In this document: piece by piece, positions 18,175 to 29,451 of the stretch
Layout: each line of letters begins with the position of its first letter
How positions within the stretch are numbered: the stretch's first letter is position 1
DNA from: Candidatus Rhodoluna planktonica
Lineage (GTDB): Bacteria > Actinomycetota > Actinomycetes > Actinomycetales > Microbacteriaceae
NCBI RefSeq assembly: GCF_001854225.1
Contig: NZ_CP015208.1
Location: 930,001 to 994,000 of the forward strand
Length of the DNA: 64,000 nucleotides
Reading direction: 5' to 3'
Position numbers and translations under genes: made by a program
The notes under the pieces: generated by a model
Told to the model about the DNA's origin: nothing
Database searches by the model: none
The model's input: the letters and a program-made list of their open reading frames with translations, nothing else

Positions 18175-19674
18175 ATGGCAATCATGGAAAGCCAAGCAAG
18201 AAAGCTTGTTAACGGAATCAAATCCGTTTTCAAGGCTCCGGGTTCACCGGCCAGCGCAGCAGCAGACATGGCCACACCCCTTCTCGATGCCCGCAAAGCA
18301 GGCAAAGAGATTACATCTGCAATGCTGCAGAAATCGGCGCGTGAACACATGTTTATGCATTTCACCCGCCACAGCCAGTTCGACAAATCTGACATACCAA
18401 TCATCACCCGCGCCGAAGGTCACCACTTCTGGGACCAGAATGGCAAGAAGTACTTTGACGGTATTTCTAGCTTGTTCTCGGTTAATGCTGGGCACGGACG
18501 CGAGCGTCTAGCCGAAGCAGCTGCCAAGCAAATGAAGCAGCTCGACTACTTCCCACTTTGGTCAAACACCCACGCACCGGGTATTGAATTGGCAGAGCGA
18601 CTTTTGTCATACGCACCAAAGTCGCTCAGTCGAGTGTTTTTCACCACCGGAGGTGGCGAAGCTAACGAAACCGCTTGGAAGCTAGCAAAGCAGTATTTCA
18701 AGCTAATTGGTAAGCCAACCAAGCACAAAGTACTCACCCGTGCAGTTGCCTACCACGGCACCTCGCACGGTGCGCTTTCGCTTACCGGTATCCCCTCGAT
18801 GAAAAAGGCGTACGAGCCACTTGTGCCAAGCACCTTCCGTGTGCCAAACACCAACTGGTATCGCGCACAAGATCAGTTTGAAACCGAGGAAGAATTTGCC
18901 ATTTGGGCGGCCGACCGGGTTGAAGAAATGATTTTGTTCGAAGACCCAGACACCGTTGCCGCATTCTTCCTAGAGCCAGTCCAGAACTCTGGTGGATGTT
19001 TCACCGCACCCAAAATCTATTTCCAAAAAGTTCGCGAAATCTGCGACAAATACGATGTGCTTTTGGTTGCTGACGAGACCATCGACGGCTTCGGTCGCGT
19101 AGGCACAATGTTTGCTTCAGAGCTTTATGACTTTGAACCCGACATGCTGGTTTGCGCTAAGGGTATGACTTCGGCCTACGCCCCAATCGGTGCGTTGATG
19201 ATCGCTGAGAAATTGTTTGAGCCTTTCAAAAAAGGCACCACGCTTTTCTCGCACGGTTACACCTACGGTGGCCACCCGGTTTCCTGCGCCGTTGCACTCG
19301 AAAACCTCGACATCTTCGATGAAGAGGACCTAGTTGGAAATGTCGCTAGAAACACCGCAGCCTTCAGGAAGACTCTAGAAAAACTGAAGGATCTGCCAAT
19401 CGTGGGCGACGTTCGCGGCGAAGGTTACTTCTTTGCTATCGAGCTTGTAAAAGATAAGGCAACCAAAGAGACGTTCAACGATGCCGAATCGGAAAAACTC
19501 CTCCGCGGCTTCTTGTCAACCGACCTTTACGATGCTGGACTCTATTGCCGCTCGGATGACCGTGGCGACCCTGTAGTTCAGTTGGCTCCACCGCTAACCA
19601 TCGGTCAGAGCGAGTTTGACGAGCTAGAAAGCACCCTTCGCAACAGCCTAGATAAGGCCTGGAAGCTTTTCTAA
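18175..19674 (+). CDS. Class III aminotransferase, probable putrescine/diamine aminotransferase
   Basis: PLP-dependent omega-aminotransferase, 499 aa. FFTTGGGEANETAWKLAK binds the cofactor phosphate, VADETIDGFGRVG carries the conserved Asp, and the Schiff-base Lys is in MLVCAKGMTSAYAPIGALMI. The N-terminal part (about 55 residues) is longer than in GabT. The pattern resembles putrescine-pyruvate or other diamine aminotransferases. Beside an aminobutyraldehyde-type dehydrogenase and polyamine importer, conversion of putrescine to 4-aminobutanal is the likely reaction. Substrate is not proven by sequence. Confidence 0.82.
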   Translation: MAIMESQARKLVNGIKSVFKAPGSPASAAADMATPLLDARKAGKEITSAMLQKSAREHMFMHFTRHSQFDKSDIPIITRAEGHHFWDQNGKKYFDGISSLFSVNAGHGRERLAEAAAKQMKQLDYFPLWSNTHAPGIELAERLLSYAPKSLSRVFFTTGGGEANETAWKLAKQYFKLIGKPTKHKVLTRAVAYHGTSHGALSLTGIPSMKKAYEPLVPSTFRVPNTNWYRAQDQFETEEEFAIWAADRVEEMILFEDPDTVAAFFLEPVQNSGGCFTAPKIYFQKVREICDKYDVLLVADETIDGFGRVGTMFASELYDFEPDMLVCAKGMTSAYAPIGALMIAEKLFEPFKKGTTLFSHGYTYGGHPVSCAVALENLDIFDEEDLVGNVARNTAAFRKTLEKLKDLPIVGDVRGEGYFFAIELVKDKATKETFNDAESEKLLRGFLSTDLYDAGLYCRSDDRGDPVVQLAPPLTIGQSEFDELESTLRNSLDKAWKLF

Positions 19675-19675
19675 T

Positions 19676-20161
19676 ATGCTGATGGCCCCGGTGAGCAAAG
19701 CCAAGTCCATTTGGATGTTGGCAAGCTCACTGGGGCTTAGCTATTTCGCAGCCGCTTTAGGCTCGCTAGGCAGCATTTCAGGAATTCAGACCTGGTTTGA
19801 AACACTGAATAAACCCTGGTTCACTCCCCCTAATTGGGTTTTTGGGCCAGCATGGGCCTTGCTTTACACCTTTATCGGTATCGCCGCATGGCGAGTCTGG
19901 CTAGCCCAAGGCGTCAGGCCGCTTACGACATCGATTTACCTGATCCAGCTTGCCCTGAATGCAGTTTGGAGCCCAATATTCTTCGGCTTAGAGAAACCGC
20001 TCGGCGCGCTGCTCATCTTGATTGCGCTGGATGGCGTTGCTGCTCTTTGCCTATGGCAATTTGCTAAGGCGGACCGCATCGCCGGTTATTGGTTTTTGCC
20101 CTATCTGCTTTGGCTGGGGTTTGCCACAGCCTTGAATTTGGCAATAGTTATCCTCAATTAG
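19676..20161 (+). CDS. tspO: TspO/MBR family membrane protein
   Basis: 161-aa five-helix membrane protein, rich in Trp/Phe, of the tryptophan-rich sensory protein family. Signature segments are WFETLNKPWFTPPNWVFGPAWALLYTFIGIAAW in the N-terminal half and LNAVWSPIFFG in the middle. Family members bind porphyrins and have been linked to tetrapyrrole handling and stress responses. ATG 19676 is two bases after the aminotransferase stop with GGAAG upstream, so it is probably co-transcribed. An in-frame ATG at 19682 is an alternative start. Confidence 0.9.
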   Translation: MLMAPVSKAKSIWMLASSLGLSYFAAALGSLGSISGIQTWFETLNKPWFTPPNWVFGPAWALLYTFIGIAAWRVWLAQGVRPLTTSIYLIQLALNAVWSPIFFGLEKPLGALLILIALDGVAALCLWQFAKADRIAGYWFLPYLLWLGFATALNLAIVILN

Positions 20162-20206
20162 TCGCGGCCAAACTTTATTGCAGTTAGCGAGAGCAACAAT
20201 TTAGAC

Positions 20207-20683
20207 ATGGATAATTTTGACGCATCAATAAGTTTTGAAAGCCCGATTGGGCCAATCAGCATTTACTCTCGAAACAATAAAGTGGCAGCCGTGAACATCG
20301 GTGAGCGCTGCGCCCACTTTGGCAGCTCAAAAGCCCTAAAGGATGCCCAACGCCAACTCTTGAAATACCTGGCCGGCAAGTCAACCAAATTTGAACTCGA
20401 CTACGAACTGCAAGGAACCGAGTTCCAAAAAGCGGTTTGGCGACAGATTGCGGCTATCCCCTTCGGCAAAACTATGACCTACTCAGAAATTGCTGCCGCT
20501 GTCGGCAACCCGAAGGCGGTTCGTGCGGTCGGCGGTGCTGTGGGGGCAAACCCAATCCCAATTTTTATCGGTTGCCACCGCGTGCTTGGCGCAACCGGCA
20601 AAATCACCGGATACTCCGGTGGCGATGGCATTCCGACCAAGAGAGCCTTGCTCGCAATCGAAAAAATCATGGCAAAAGATTAG
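20207..20683 (+). CDS. ogt: Methylated-DNA-protein cysteine methyltransferase
   Basis: Suicide DNA repair protein that takes the alkyl group from O6-alkylguanine onto a Cys; 158 aa. The C-terminal domain has the helix-turn-helix and Arg finger (AVRAVGGAVGANP). The active-site segment reads FIGCHRVLGATGKITGYSGG, with Gly in place of the Pro of the usual PCHR motif; Cys and His are kept. The preceding FQKAVWRQIAAIPFGKTMTYSEIA is typical. The N-terminal domain is short, as in Ogt-type proteins. Stands 45 bp after tspO. Confidence 0.93.
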   Translation: MDNFDASISFESPIGPISIYSRNNKVAAVNIGERCAHFGSSKALKDAQRQLLKYLAGKSTKFELDYELQGTEFQKAVWRQIAAIPFGKTMTYSEIAAAVGNPKAVRAVGGAVGANPIPIFIGCHRVLGATGKITGYSGGDGIPTKRALLAIEKIMAKD

Positions 20684-20746
20684 CCACCAATTAGTTAATT
20701 GCCCAAGCGTACGAAAGATTTGTCACTAGCAAGACATCATAAAGAT

Positions 20747-21259
20747 ATGGACTCTCTGATGGATGATGCTCGCTTTGTCGCGATTTACCGCGAGCATTCA
20801 ATAAAAATGAGTGCATTTATCTCCCGACGGGCAGAGATGTCTGATGTTGAAGACCTAGTTGCCGATGCTTTCGAAATCGCCTGGAGAAAAAGAAATCAAG
20901 CCCCTGTTGACAATGAATTGGGTTGGCTCTTCACCATTGCCAATTTTGTTTTAGCCAACTACCAACGCAAGAAAATGAGGCGCTCCCGATTGCTGAGCCT
21001 GTTTAGCCCGGAGATTGCGGCTCCTTCGGCCGAGTTAGTGGCTCTAAAAGATTTTGAATTAGCCCAGGCCTACAGGCACCTAACTAGCACAGAACAGCAA
21101 CTGATTGGCTTGGTCTATTTCGATGGTTTATCGGTTGCCGATGCGGCAACCGTGCTAAAAATATCGCCAAACGCTGCCAGCATTAGGCTCACTCGCGCCA
21201 GGGCAAAACTTGCCGCTCAACTAAAGGGTGAAAACCAATCACAAAAAATTGAAAGCTAA
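20747..21259 (+). CDS. ECF-type RNA polymerase sigma factor
   Basis: 170-aa sigma-70 family protein with only regions 2 and 4. Region 2 (about residues 5-70) includes SDVEDLVADAFEIAWRKR; region 4 (about residues 105-155) includes LTSTEQQLIGLVYFDGLSVADAATVLKI and NAASIRLTRARAKL. Start chosen at ATG 20747 (MDSLMDDARF); an upstream in-frame TTG at 20699 would add 16 non-family-like residues. The next gene encodes a membrane protein that is probably its anti-sigma factor. Confidence 0.88.
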   Translation: MDSLMDDARFVAIYREHSIKMSAFISRRAEMSDVEDLVADAFEIAWRKRNQAPVDNELGWLFTIANFVLANYQRKKMRRSRLLSLFSPEIAAPSAELVALKDFELAQAYRHLTSTEQQLIGLVYFDGLSVADAATVLKISPNAASIRLTRARAKLAAQLKGENQSQKIES

Positions 21260-21284
21260 TCGCTATTGGCGACACTTACTAGAT

Positions 21285-22514
21285 ATGAATGTTGAAAAAG
21301 ATTTAGAAGAACGCCTGCGTCAGGCAAACCCGGTAACCGATCAGCAAGCACCTCAAGTTGATTTGAACTTGAATCGCATCATGCGAACTGGTTCCGGCAA
21401 CATTCGCCCCCGTTTTGCCAAATGGCAAATTGCGACATCGGCAGCTGCTTTGCTCATAGGTGCTGCCGTGGTGTCGACATCGCTTCCGGTTGACAATGGG
21501 CCTCTTTTTTCATTGTCCGGCACCGGCGCAGCCAAGTCTTTGGCCACCACCAACGGGTCGGCCGCCGAAGATTCTCGCATGATTATGCCAATGGTCAACT
21601 ACGAGTATTTTGCCGGCTCTGAACTCGCAGATTTTGACTTCTCCGAGACCATTTATCAATTCAAAGCGAGCCAACCAATCGAAGAAGCAGCCACCGAACT
21701 GGCTAAGTTCTTCAATCTTTCAGAACCACAAGTCAACAAGACCGATCCCAATTTTGTCTTCTATCAAAGTGGCAACTACGAGAACGGAAAACCCTACCTA
21801 AACGTGAACCAGTTCGGCTCGGTACTCAGTTTTGACTACTCTGACCCGAGCAGTTACCTGCAACCAGACTGCCTGAAATCAGATGAATTCGGCTGTCTTG
21901 AATTCAAAGAAATTAAGGCAGATAAATCAAAGTTGCCAACCGAAGCGGAAGCGGTTGACTTCATGAATTCGCTAGCCAAGGTACAGGGCTTCAACGAAAA
22001 CGACTACCGTGTGACAACTTCAGTTGACGATTGGGGTATGCGAGCATCTCTTACCCTTCACCTCAACAACCAACCATTACCGCTTGAGACATCCGCCCAA
22101 TGGAATCAGGTAGGCCAGTTATCTTATGTTTACGGAGTCGCTGGCGAATTAGTTGAGGTGAAGAAGATCCAGTCGATTAGCTCTACTGATGCAGCGCTTC
22201 GAGCAAACGACTACCGCTGGTACGGCAGCGCACACCAGAGCTTGATCAGTTACCCCGAGTTCAGTGGCGAGGTAATGCCCTTCGCAACAGAAGCCAATGC
22301 AGGTTCGGAACCGGCAAGTACCGATAAACCAGAAACAAAACGAATTGCTTTGACCGGAGCCAAGGCTGCCTTGCTCATGGTTTACGCCAGCAACTCAGAA
22401 ATGTGGTTGGTTCCAGGATTCATATTCGATTCAGAACTGGGCTCGGTGTCGGTTCTCGCAACTCCAGACGGACTGATCGAACTTCCCGAGCCTGTGACGC
22501 CGATGGTTAGATAG
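21285..22514 (+). CDS. Putative membrane-anchored anti-sigma factor
   Basis: 409-aa single-pass protein following the ECF sigma gene. A charged cytoplasmic N-terminal segment (about 50 residues, DLEERLRQANP) precedes one transmembrane helix (WQIATSAAALLIGAAVVSTS) and a large outer domain of about 330 residues with a Cys pair (near residues 193 and 201) that could form a disulfide. No HxxxCxxC zinc-anti-sigma motif is present. ATG 21285 is preferred; GTG 21228 would overlap the sigma gene. Assigned by position and topology; the outer domain is not recognised. Confidence 0.65.
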   Translation: MNVEKDLEERLRQANPVTDQQAPQVDLNLNRIMRTGSGNIRPRFAKWQIATSAAALLIGAAVVSTSLPVDNGPLFSLSGTGAAKSLATTNGSAAEDSRMIMPMVNYEYFAGSELADFDFSETIYQFKASQPIEEAATELAKFFNLSEPQVNKTDPNFVFYQSGNYENGKPYLNVNQFGSVLSFDYSDPSSYLQPDCLKSDEFGCLEFKEIKADKSKLPTEAEAVDFMNSLAKVQGFNENDYRVTTSVDDWGMRASLTLHLNNQPLPLETSAQWNQVGQLSYVYGVAGELVEVKKIQSISSTDAALRANDYRWYGSAHQSLISYPEFSGEVMPFATEANAGSEPASTDKPETKRIALTGAKAALLMVYASNSEMWLVPGFIFDSELGSVSVLATPDGLIELPEPVTPMVR

Positions 22515-22563
22515 CACAGCCTCTACTCTGCCTGAACTGTAGCGACAAGAGCTGAAAAATTGG

Positions 22564-23346
22564 CTATGGCTTGGCAATTAGGGTCAGCACTCCGGGAGTC
22601 AACTCGGCCTTGAGTCCTGCCAAACTGGCAATTTCAATCAATTGCTTGCGATCCTCTAATTTCGCCGGGTACAGCAACCAAGCGCGAGCGAATTGACCTT
22701 TTGCCTTCTTATTGAAATGGTTCAGGGCCCGGCGAACCCCAGATGGATCTTCGCTGACAACGTTTAAGTAGATGGTTTCCAAGCCCTGAGACACGGGAGC
22801 CAGCTTGGCATAGCTGCTCGACCGACCGTCGACTATCAAATCTTGGCCAGCAGTCGCGATACTTTGCCAAACTGGGTCATGCTCGGATCTCCAATCCAGT
22901 TGGCTAAAGCCTGGCAGCGCCGTTCCGGCAGTGAATCTGAAGTTTGGAATTTCATCAAACAAATCGATCAAGCCAAAAATAGCTGTGTGCAGGTAAACCT
23001 CGTTGGGGCCAAGCCGAGAAAGGTCAAGTTGATTGAATTCGGTAGCGCTTCCCTTTAGCCCCCGGTCGTGAAGAGCATCAAACAGAACTCCATCAAATCG
23101 ATCGATAGCGGGCAAGAGCAGCGGCTTCTGAGCTAATTGTTGATTCTCAACCAAATCGTTCAGGTTGCGGGCTGGCACTTTTAGCTTCCTGGCCGCATCA
23201 GGCATGGCTGATAACTTGGCAAGAGCCTCAATTGCCCTTTTCCTAATTGACAGCAATTGCTCGAAGGCCAGCAATTCCAGCCACGTTTCTGATGCTTCGA
23301 TGCCGCCAGATTTCTTTGTTTCTGAAGGGGGCAGCAGCAAAATCAT
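22564..23346 (-). CDS. yaaA: YaaA family peroxide stress protein (DUF328)
   Basis: 260-aa protein of the DUF328 family. The diagnostic N terminus MILLLPPSETK is present, as are YLHTAIFGLIDLFDEIPNFRFTAG and a C-terminal segment (VLTLIAKP). E. coli YaaA limits intracellular iron and DNA damage during peroxide stress and binds DNA. Here it stands alone, convergent with the anti-sigma gene and separated from the ATP synthase genes by their terminator. Confidence 0.88.
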   Translation of the reverse strand: MILLLPPSETKKSGGIEASETWLELLAFEQLLSIRKRAIEALAKLSAMPDAARKLKVPARNLNDLVENQQLAQKPLLLPAIDRFDGVLFDALHDRGLKGSATEFNQLDLSRLGPNEVYLHTAIFGLIDLFDEIPNFRFTAGTALPGFSQLDWRSEHDPVWQSIATAGQDLIVDGRSSSYAKLAPVSQGLETIYLNVVSEDPSGVRRALNHFNKKAKGQFARAWLLYPAKLEDRKQLIEIASLAGLKAELTPGVLTLIAKP

Positions 23347-23364
23347 TTCTCTAGCCTAAAAGAA

Positions 23365-23389
23365 AACCCTCGGTCAGTGACCGAGGGTT
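23365..23389 (-). terminator. Rho-independent terminator of the ATP synthase operon
   Basis: An 11-bp perfect stem (AACCCTCGGTC paired with GACCGAGGGTT, three-base loop) follows atpC. On the minus strand it is followed by TTCTTTT. It separates the long leftward operon from yaaA; on the plus strand a T-run also follows. Confidence 0.9.
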
Positions 23390-23404
23390 GATTCTTTTTT
23401 AGCT

Positions 23405-23665
23405 CTAGATGAGGGAAGCATTCCGAGCGACAACAGTGACTACGTTGTGCTCGATGGAAATAAAACCATCTTCTGCGTTGGCTTTTACCACTTCACCCTC
23501 TGCAAGCGTGATTCGCACCTCACCAGAGGAAAGAATTGCCAGCATTGGCTCGTGGCCCGGAAGCAAACCAATCTCACCCTCGACGGTCTTAGCCACGACC
23601 ATTTTGGCCTCGCCTGACCAGACAGCTTGATCAGCAGCAACTAGCTCAACACGAAGTGTTGCCAT
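23405..23665 (-). CDS. atpC: ATP synthase F1 epsilon subunit
   Basis: 86-aa epsilon subunit of the F1 central stalk. Only the N-terminal beta-sandwich is encoded (VELVAADQAVWSGEAKMVVAKTVEGEIGLLPGHEPMLAIL); the C-terminal helical hairpin that inhibits ATP hydrolysis in longer forms (about 130 aa) is absent or nearly so. Short epsilon subunits are common in Actinobacteria. Last gene of the atp operon, 2 bp after atpD. Confidence 0.95.
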   Translation of the reverse strand: MATLRVELVAADQAVWSGEAKMVVAKTVEGEIGLLPGHEPMLAILSSGEVRITLAEGEVVKANAEDGFISIEHNVVTVVARNASLI

Positions 23666-23667
23666 TG

Positions 23668-25140
<1,473 letters not shown>

Positions 25141-26049
25141 TTAGTCTTCGTCGTTGGTTGATGACAGTGCGTCAGCACCACCAACGATTTCGGAAATCTG
25201 CTGGGTAATTTCTGACTGACGAGCTTGGTTGCTCAATCGGGTGTAGTTCTTGATCAACTTGTCGGCGTTGTCGGTTGCTGACTTCATGGCCTTTTGGCGA
25301 GCTGCGTGTTCTGACGCTGCCGACTGCAACATAGCGTTGAAAATTCGGCTCTCGATGTAGACCGGAAGCAGGGCATCTAGCACCTTGTTCGCATCTGGCT
25401 CAAATTCGTAAAGCGGGAAGACTTCGTCACTCGAAGGCATCTCGACGCCTTCAACAACTTCAAGCGGTAGCAAGCGCACAACCTGAGGTTCCTGAGCGAT
25501 CATCGAAACAAACTTGTTGTAAACCAAGTGGATTTCGTCGACGCCACCGGCAGAAAACTCGGTGTTGAAAGCCTCAAGAACTGCCTCAGCGATTTCACGT
25601 GCTGTTTCGACAACCGGAAGATCGGTGCCACCAATCCACTGGCGAACCGACTGCATGCGACGGAAGTTAAAGTAGCTAACCGCTTTACGACCGACCAAGT
25701 AGTAAACAACGTCTTTACCTTGCTCACGCAAAAGCGAAGTGAGTTGCTCAGCCTCTTTTAGGACGTTAGAGGAAAAGGCTCCGGCTAGACCGCGGTCAGA
25801 AGTAAAAATCACTACCGCAGCACGATCAATTCGGGCTGGCTCGGTAGTCAGCGGGTGATCAACATTTGAGTAGGTCGCTACCGCCGAGACCGCGCGAGTA
25901 ACCGCACGCGAATACGGAGTTGCCGCGGCCACACGCTGTTGCGCTTTATAAATGCGTGATGCCGAGATCAACTCCATGGCGCGAGTGATCTTCTTGGTCG
26001 TCTGGGCAGACTTAATTTTCTGCCTATAGACCCGAAGTTGCGCTCCCAT
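25141..26049 (-). CDS. atpG: ATP synthase F1 gamma subunit
   Basis: Central rotor shaft of F1, 302 aa. The N-terminal helix ([33 protein letters not shown]) and the C-terminal helix with [24 protein letters not shown] and [22 protein letters not shown] form the coiled coil. A short acidic tail (NDED) ends the protein. The gene lies between atpA and atpD. Confidence 0.97.
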   Translation of the reverse strand: MGAQLRVYRQKIKSAQTTKKITRAMELISASRIYKAQQRVAAATPYSRAVTRAVSAVATYSNVDHPLTTEPARIDRAAVVIFTSDRGLAGAFSSNVLKEAEQLTSLLREQGKDVVYYLVGRKAVSYFNFRRMQSVRQWIGGTDLPVVETAREIAEAVLEAFNTEFSAGGVDEIHLVYNKFVSMIAQEPQVVRLLPLEVVEGVEMPSSDEVFPLYEFEPDANKVLDALLPVYIESRIFNAMLQSAASEHAARQKAMKSATDNADKLIKNYTRLSNQARQSEITQQISEIVGGADALSSTNDED

Positions 26050-26085
26050 GTCTCTCCTAGTTTCTAGTCTTCAGATTCGCTTGAA

Positions 26086-27723
26086 TTACTTCTTGCGCTT
26101 CTGCTTGACAATCTGTTCTTGGTCAACTTCTTCTGCATCGAGCGCGTCGGCTTGAGCAGCTGATGAAAGTGACTCTCCAGCTGAGGTTGCAAAACCCTTC
26201 TTGAACTTGGCAACTGCTTTTTCAAGTTCAGCTACGGTGTCGTCAGCAAGGTTGTTGGTCTCGCGGATGGTGGTTAGCACGCTGGTGTTGCGGCGTAGGT
26301 AGTCAAGCAACTCTGATTCGAAGCGAAGGACATCTTCAACTGGAACCTCGTCTAGTTTGCCGGTGGTTCCTGCCCAAACCGATACGGTCTGCTCTTCAAC
26401 TGGGAATGGAGAGTACTGAGGCTGCTTTAGCAGCTCCATTAGACGTGCACCACGAGCCAACTGCTGACGTGAAGCAGCATCAAGGTCTGATGCGAACATC
26501 GCAAAAGCCTCAAGAGCGCGGTACTGAGCTAGTTCAAGCTTCAGGGTTCCGGAAACCTTCTTGATGCCCTTAACCTGAGCGGCACCACCAACACGAGAAA
26601 CCGAGATACCAACATCGATAGCTGGGCGCTGGTTTGAGTTGAACAAGTCTGACTGAAGGAAGATCTGGCCATCGGTGATCGAGATCACGTTGGTCGGAAT
26701 GTAAGCAGAGACGTCGTTAGCCTTGGTCTCGATGATTGGAAGACCAGTCATTGAACCGCCACCCAATTCGTCGTTTAGCTTGGCACAACGCTCTAGCAAA
26801 CGGCTGTGCAAGTAGAAAACGTCACCTGGGTATGCTTCACGGCCTGGTGGGCGACGAAGCAAAAGTGAAACTGCACGGTAGGCCTCGGCCTGCTTTGACA
26901 GGTCATCAAAAATGATTAGGACGTGCTTGCCGCCGTACATCCAGTGCTGACCAATTGCAGAACCGGTGTAAGGGGCTAGGTACTTGAAACCTGCAGGGTC
27001 AGAAGCAGGTGAGGCCACAATCGTGGTGTATTCCATAGCGCCGGCTTCTTCAAGGGCGCCCTTCACTGCTGCGATAGTCGAACCCTTTTGACCGATGGCT
27101 ACATAGATGCAGCGAACCTGCTTCTTTGGGTCACCAGATTCCCAGTTCGACTTCTGGTTGATGATGGTGTCGATGGCAATAGCGGTTTTACCGGTCTGGC
27201 GGTCACCAATGATTAGCTGACGCTGACCGCGGCCAACTGGAATCATGGCGTCGATTGCCTTAATACCGGTCTGCAATGGCTCGTGAACTGACTTACGAGC
27301 CATAACGCCCGGAGCCTGAAGCTCAAGAGCGCGTCGTGCCTCAGCCTTGATGTCACCGAGTCCGTCGATTGGGTTACCAAGCGGGTCGACAACTCGGCCC
27401 AAGAACTTGTCGCCAACGGGTACCGAAAGAACCTCACCGGTGCGGTGAACTTCCATACCCTCTTCGATACCCTCGAAGTTTCCGAGAACTACAGTACCGA
27501 TTTCGCGCTCATCTAGGTTTAGAGCAAGACCCAAAGTGCCATCAGCAAATTTGAGCAGCTCGTTAGCCATCGCGCTTGGCAAACCCTCAACGTGGGCAAT
27601 ACCGTCACCGGCATCAATCACGTGTCCTACTTCGGTGCGTGAGGCCTTGGCTGGCTCGTAAGACTTGACGAAGTCTTTGAGAGCGTCGCGAATCTCGTTC
27701 GGGCTGATTTTCAGATCTGCCAT
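26086..27723 (-). CDS. atpA: ATP synthase F1 alpha subunit
   Basis: Regulatory nucleotide-binding subunit of F1, 545 aa. P-loop [11 protein letters not shown] (near residue 173), [44 protein letters not shown]-type core and a C-terminal helical domain are present. The C terminus extends about 30 residues beyond typical, ending with acidic then Lys-rich residues ([15 protein letters not shown]), as seen in other Actinobacteria. Confidence 0.98.
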   Translation of the reverse strand: MADLKISPNEIRDALKDFVKSYEPAKASRTEVGHVIDAGDGIAHVEGLPSAMANELLKFADGTLGLALNLDEREIGTVVLGNFEGIEEGMEVHRTGEVLSVPVGDKFLGRVVDPLGNPIDGLGDIKAEARRALELQAPGVMARKSVHEPLQTGIKAIDAMIPVGRGQRQLIIGDRQTGKTAIAIDTIINQKSNWESGDPKKQVRCIYVAIGQKGSTIAAVKGALEEAGAMEYTTIVASPASDPAGFKYLAPYTGSAIGQHWMYGGKHVLIIFDDLSKQAEAYRAVSLLLRRPPGREAYPGDVFYLHSRLLERCAKLNDELGGGSMTGLPIIETKANDVSAYIPTNVISITDGQIFLQSDLFNSNQRPAIDVGISVSRVGGAAQVKGIKKVSGTLKLELAQYRALEAFAMFASDLDAASRQQLARGARLMELLKQPQYSPFPVEEQTVSVWAGTTGKLDEVPVEDVLRFESELLDYLRRNTSVLTTIRETNNLADDTVAELEKAVAKFKKGFATSAGESLSSAAQADALDAEEVDQEQIVKQKRKK

Positions 27724-27774
27724 CTCGTATCCTTTGCTTTTGGGGCTAGCCCCGGTTGGTCATTGGGAACTGAC

Positions 27775-28578
27775 TTACGCCAGTTGAAGTTTTGCTTGTT
27801 GTAGACGGTTGCTTAGGCTTCCGTCGATGATTTGGCCGGCAACCTGAACTTTTAGTCCCCCGAGGAGGCTTTCGTCTACTTCGACGTTCAAGGTGACACT
27901 TTGGCCATAGGCCTTGGCCAGTGCTTTTTCAAGACGGTCAATTTGTTTCTTATCAAGTTCGGCTGCAGAAGTGACCAATGCCACCAAGCGATCGGCGAAA
28001 GCAGAAATCTGCTTGCCGAATTGCTCGAGGACCACCGAAACGCGACGGCGTCGAGCACCCGAAACTGCATTCTGCACCAGCAGCGCGGTTTCAGCACTGG
28101 CTTTCTTGCCTAAGAGAGCGTTTACCAGAGCGAGTTTTGCTTCAAGCGAGGCAGTTTTCGAGCTGAGCGCCATCTGCAAATCTTGATCGGAATCGACTGC
28201 TTGACGGAATGAAAACAACTCACTCTCAAGCTGGTCTAACTTTTTAGCTGATGCAGCGATGGCAGCAACTGTGTGAACCGCTAACTGCTCGAAGGCAGAC
28301 ACAAGGTCTGAGCCGGTAGACCAGCGCAGAACAACCAGGTGTTCGGCAAACTCAAGCGCAGCCTTAGAAACACCTTTGCCGAAAACGGCTTGCAGTGCTC
28401 CCGACTTGGCCACAGCCTCGGCGGAAGGGTCCGAGAGGATGTTTCGCAACTGGGTCGATGACGCTACTGCGTTACCGATAGTAAACAACTCGGTTGCGAA
28501 TTTGAGATCAGCCTTAGCAAGGAGAGGCTGTAGCGCCTCTTTTGCCGCGGCTAGCGACTGCCTGGTTGAACTGGCCAT
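27775..28578 (-). CDS. atpH: ATP synthase delta subunit
   Basis: F1 subunit that joins the peripheral stalk to the top of F1; 267 aa, longer than the roughly 180-aa E. coli form as in many Actinobacteria. The C-terminal part carries the family pattern VTSAAELDKKQIDRLEKALAKAYGQSVTLNVEVDESLLGGLKVQVAG. Its ATG overlaps the atpF stop (TAATG), indicating translational coupling. Confidence 0.94.
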   Translation of the reverse strand: MASSTRQSLAAAKEALQPLLAKADLKFATELFTIGNAVASSTQLRNILSDPSAEAVAKSGALQAVFGKGVSKAALEFAEHLVVLRWSTGSDLVSAFEQLAVHTVAAIAASAKKLDQLESELFSFRQAVDSDQDLQMALSSKTASLEAKLALVNALLGKKASAETALLVQNAVSGARRRRVSVVLEQFGKQISAFADRLVALVTSAAELDKKQIDRLEKALAKAYGQSVTLNVEVDESLLGGLKVQVAGQIIDGSLSNRLQQAKLQLA

Positions 28579-29153
28579 TACTTCTTCTTGCCTGCTTTGG
28601 TTTGAGAAACGCTGTCGCCAGCCTCTAGGTCGGCCAAAAATTGGTCGACCACGCCGGCGGCAATCTTGTCGTTCTTGAGGCTTGCCCCAACCACGCTTGA
28701 AGCGAGGTCGATTGCTAGTGAACCTACCTCTGCTCGCAGAGAGATTAGTGCTGCCTGACGCTCAGCCTCAATTTGAGCCTTTGCGGTTGCGGTCAATCGT
28801 GCTGCCTCGCTTGCTGCCTGTTCTTTCAGCTCAGCCAAAATAGCTGCACCTTCAGCTCGGGCTTCCTCGCGAATTGAAGCGGCTTCGGCTCGCGCCTGAG
28901 CCTGCTCGGCCTCGATGTTTGCGGTTTTGGCCGCGGCTTCTGCCTGCGCCTCTTCAGCAGCAGCAAGACGTCCTTCAATGGCTTCGGTGCGAGCATCAAG
29001 AGTTTTCTTGAAGTTCGGCAGAACCTTGAACCAGAAAAACGCCAACAGAATTACGAAGACAACCGAAGACCACAGGATGTCGTAGTCAGCTGGCAAAAGT
29101 GGGTTTGGAGCGCCCTCACCCTCAGCCGCAGCCGCGAAAATCCTTGAAATCAT
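28578..29153 (-). CDS. atpF: ATP synthase Fo b subunit
   Basis: Peripheral stalk subunit, 191 aa. One N-terminal membrane helix (about residues 25-45, ILWSSVVFVILLAFFWFKV) is followed by a long Ala/Glu/Arg-rich helix (about residues 50-160) that dimerises as a right-handed coiled coil. The gene is 19 bp after atpE and overlaps atpH by one base. Confidence 0.95.
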   Translation of the reverse strand: MISRIFAAAAEGEGAPNPLLPADYDILWSSVVFVILLAFFWFKVLPNFKKTLDARTEAIEGRLAAAEEAQAEAAAKTANIEAEQAQARAEAASIREEARAEGAAILAELKEQAASEAARLTATAKAQIEAERQAALISLRAEVGSLAIDLASSVVGASLKNDKIAAGVVDQFLADLEAGDSVSQTKAGKKK

Positions 29154-29172
29154 GGTCTAGTTTCCTGACTGA

Positions 29173-29430
<258 letters not shown>

Positions 29431-29451
29431 CTAACGGTTGTTAGCTTCTGA

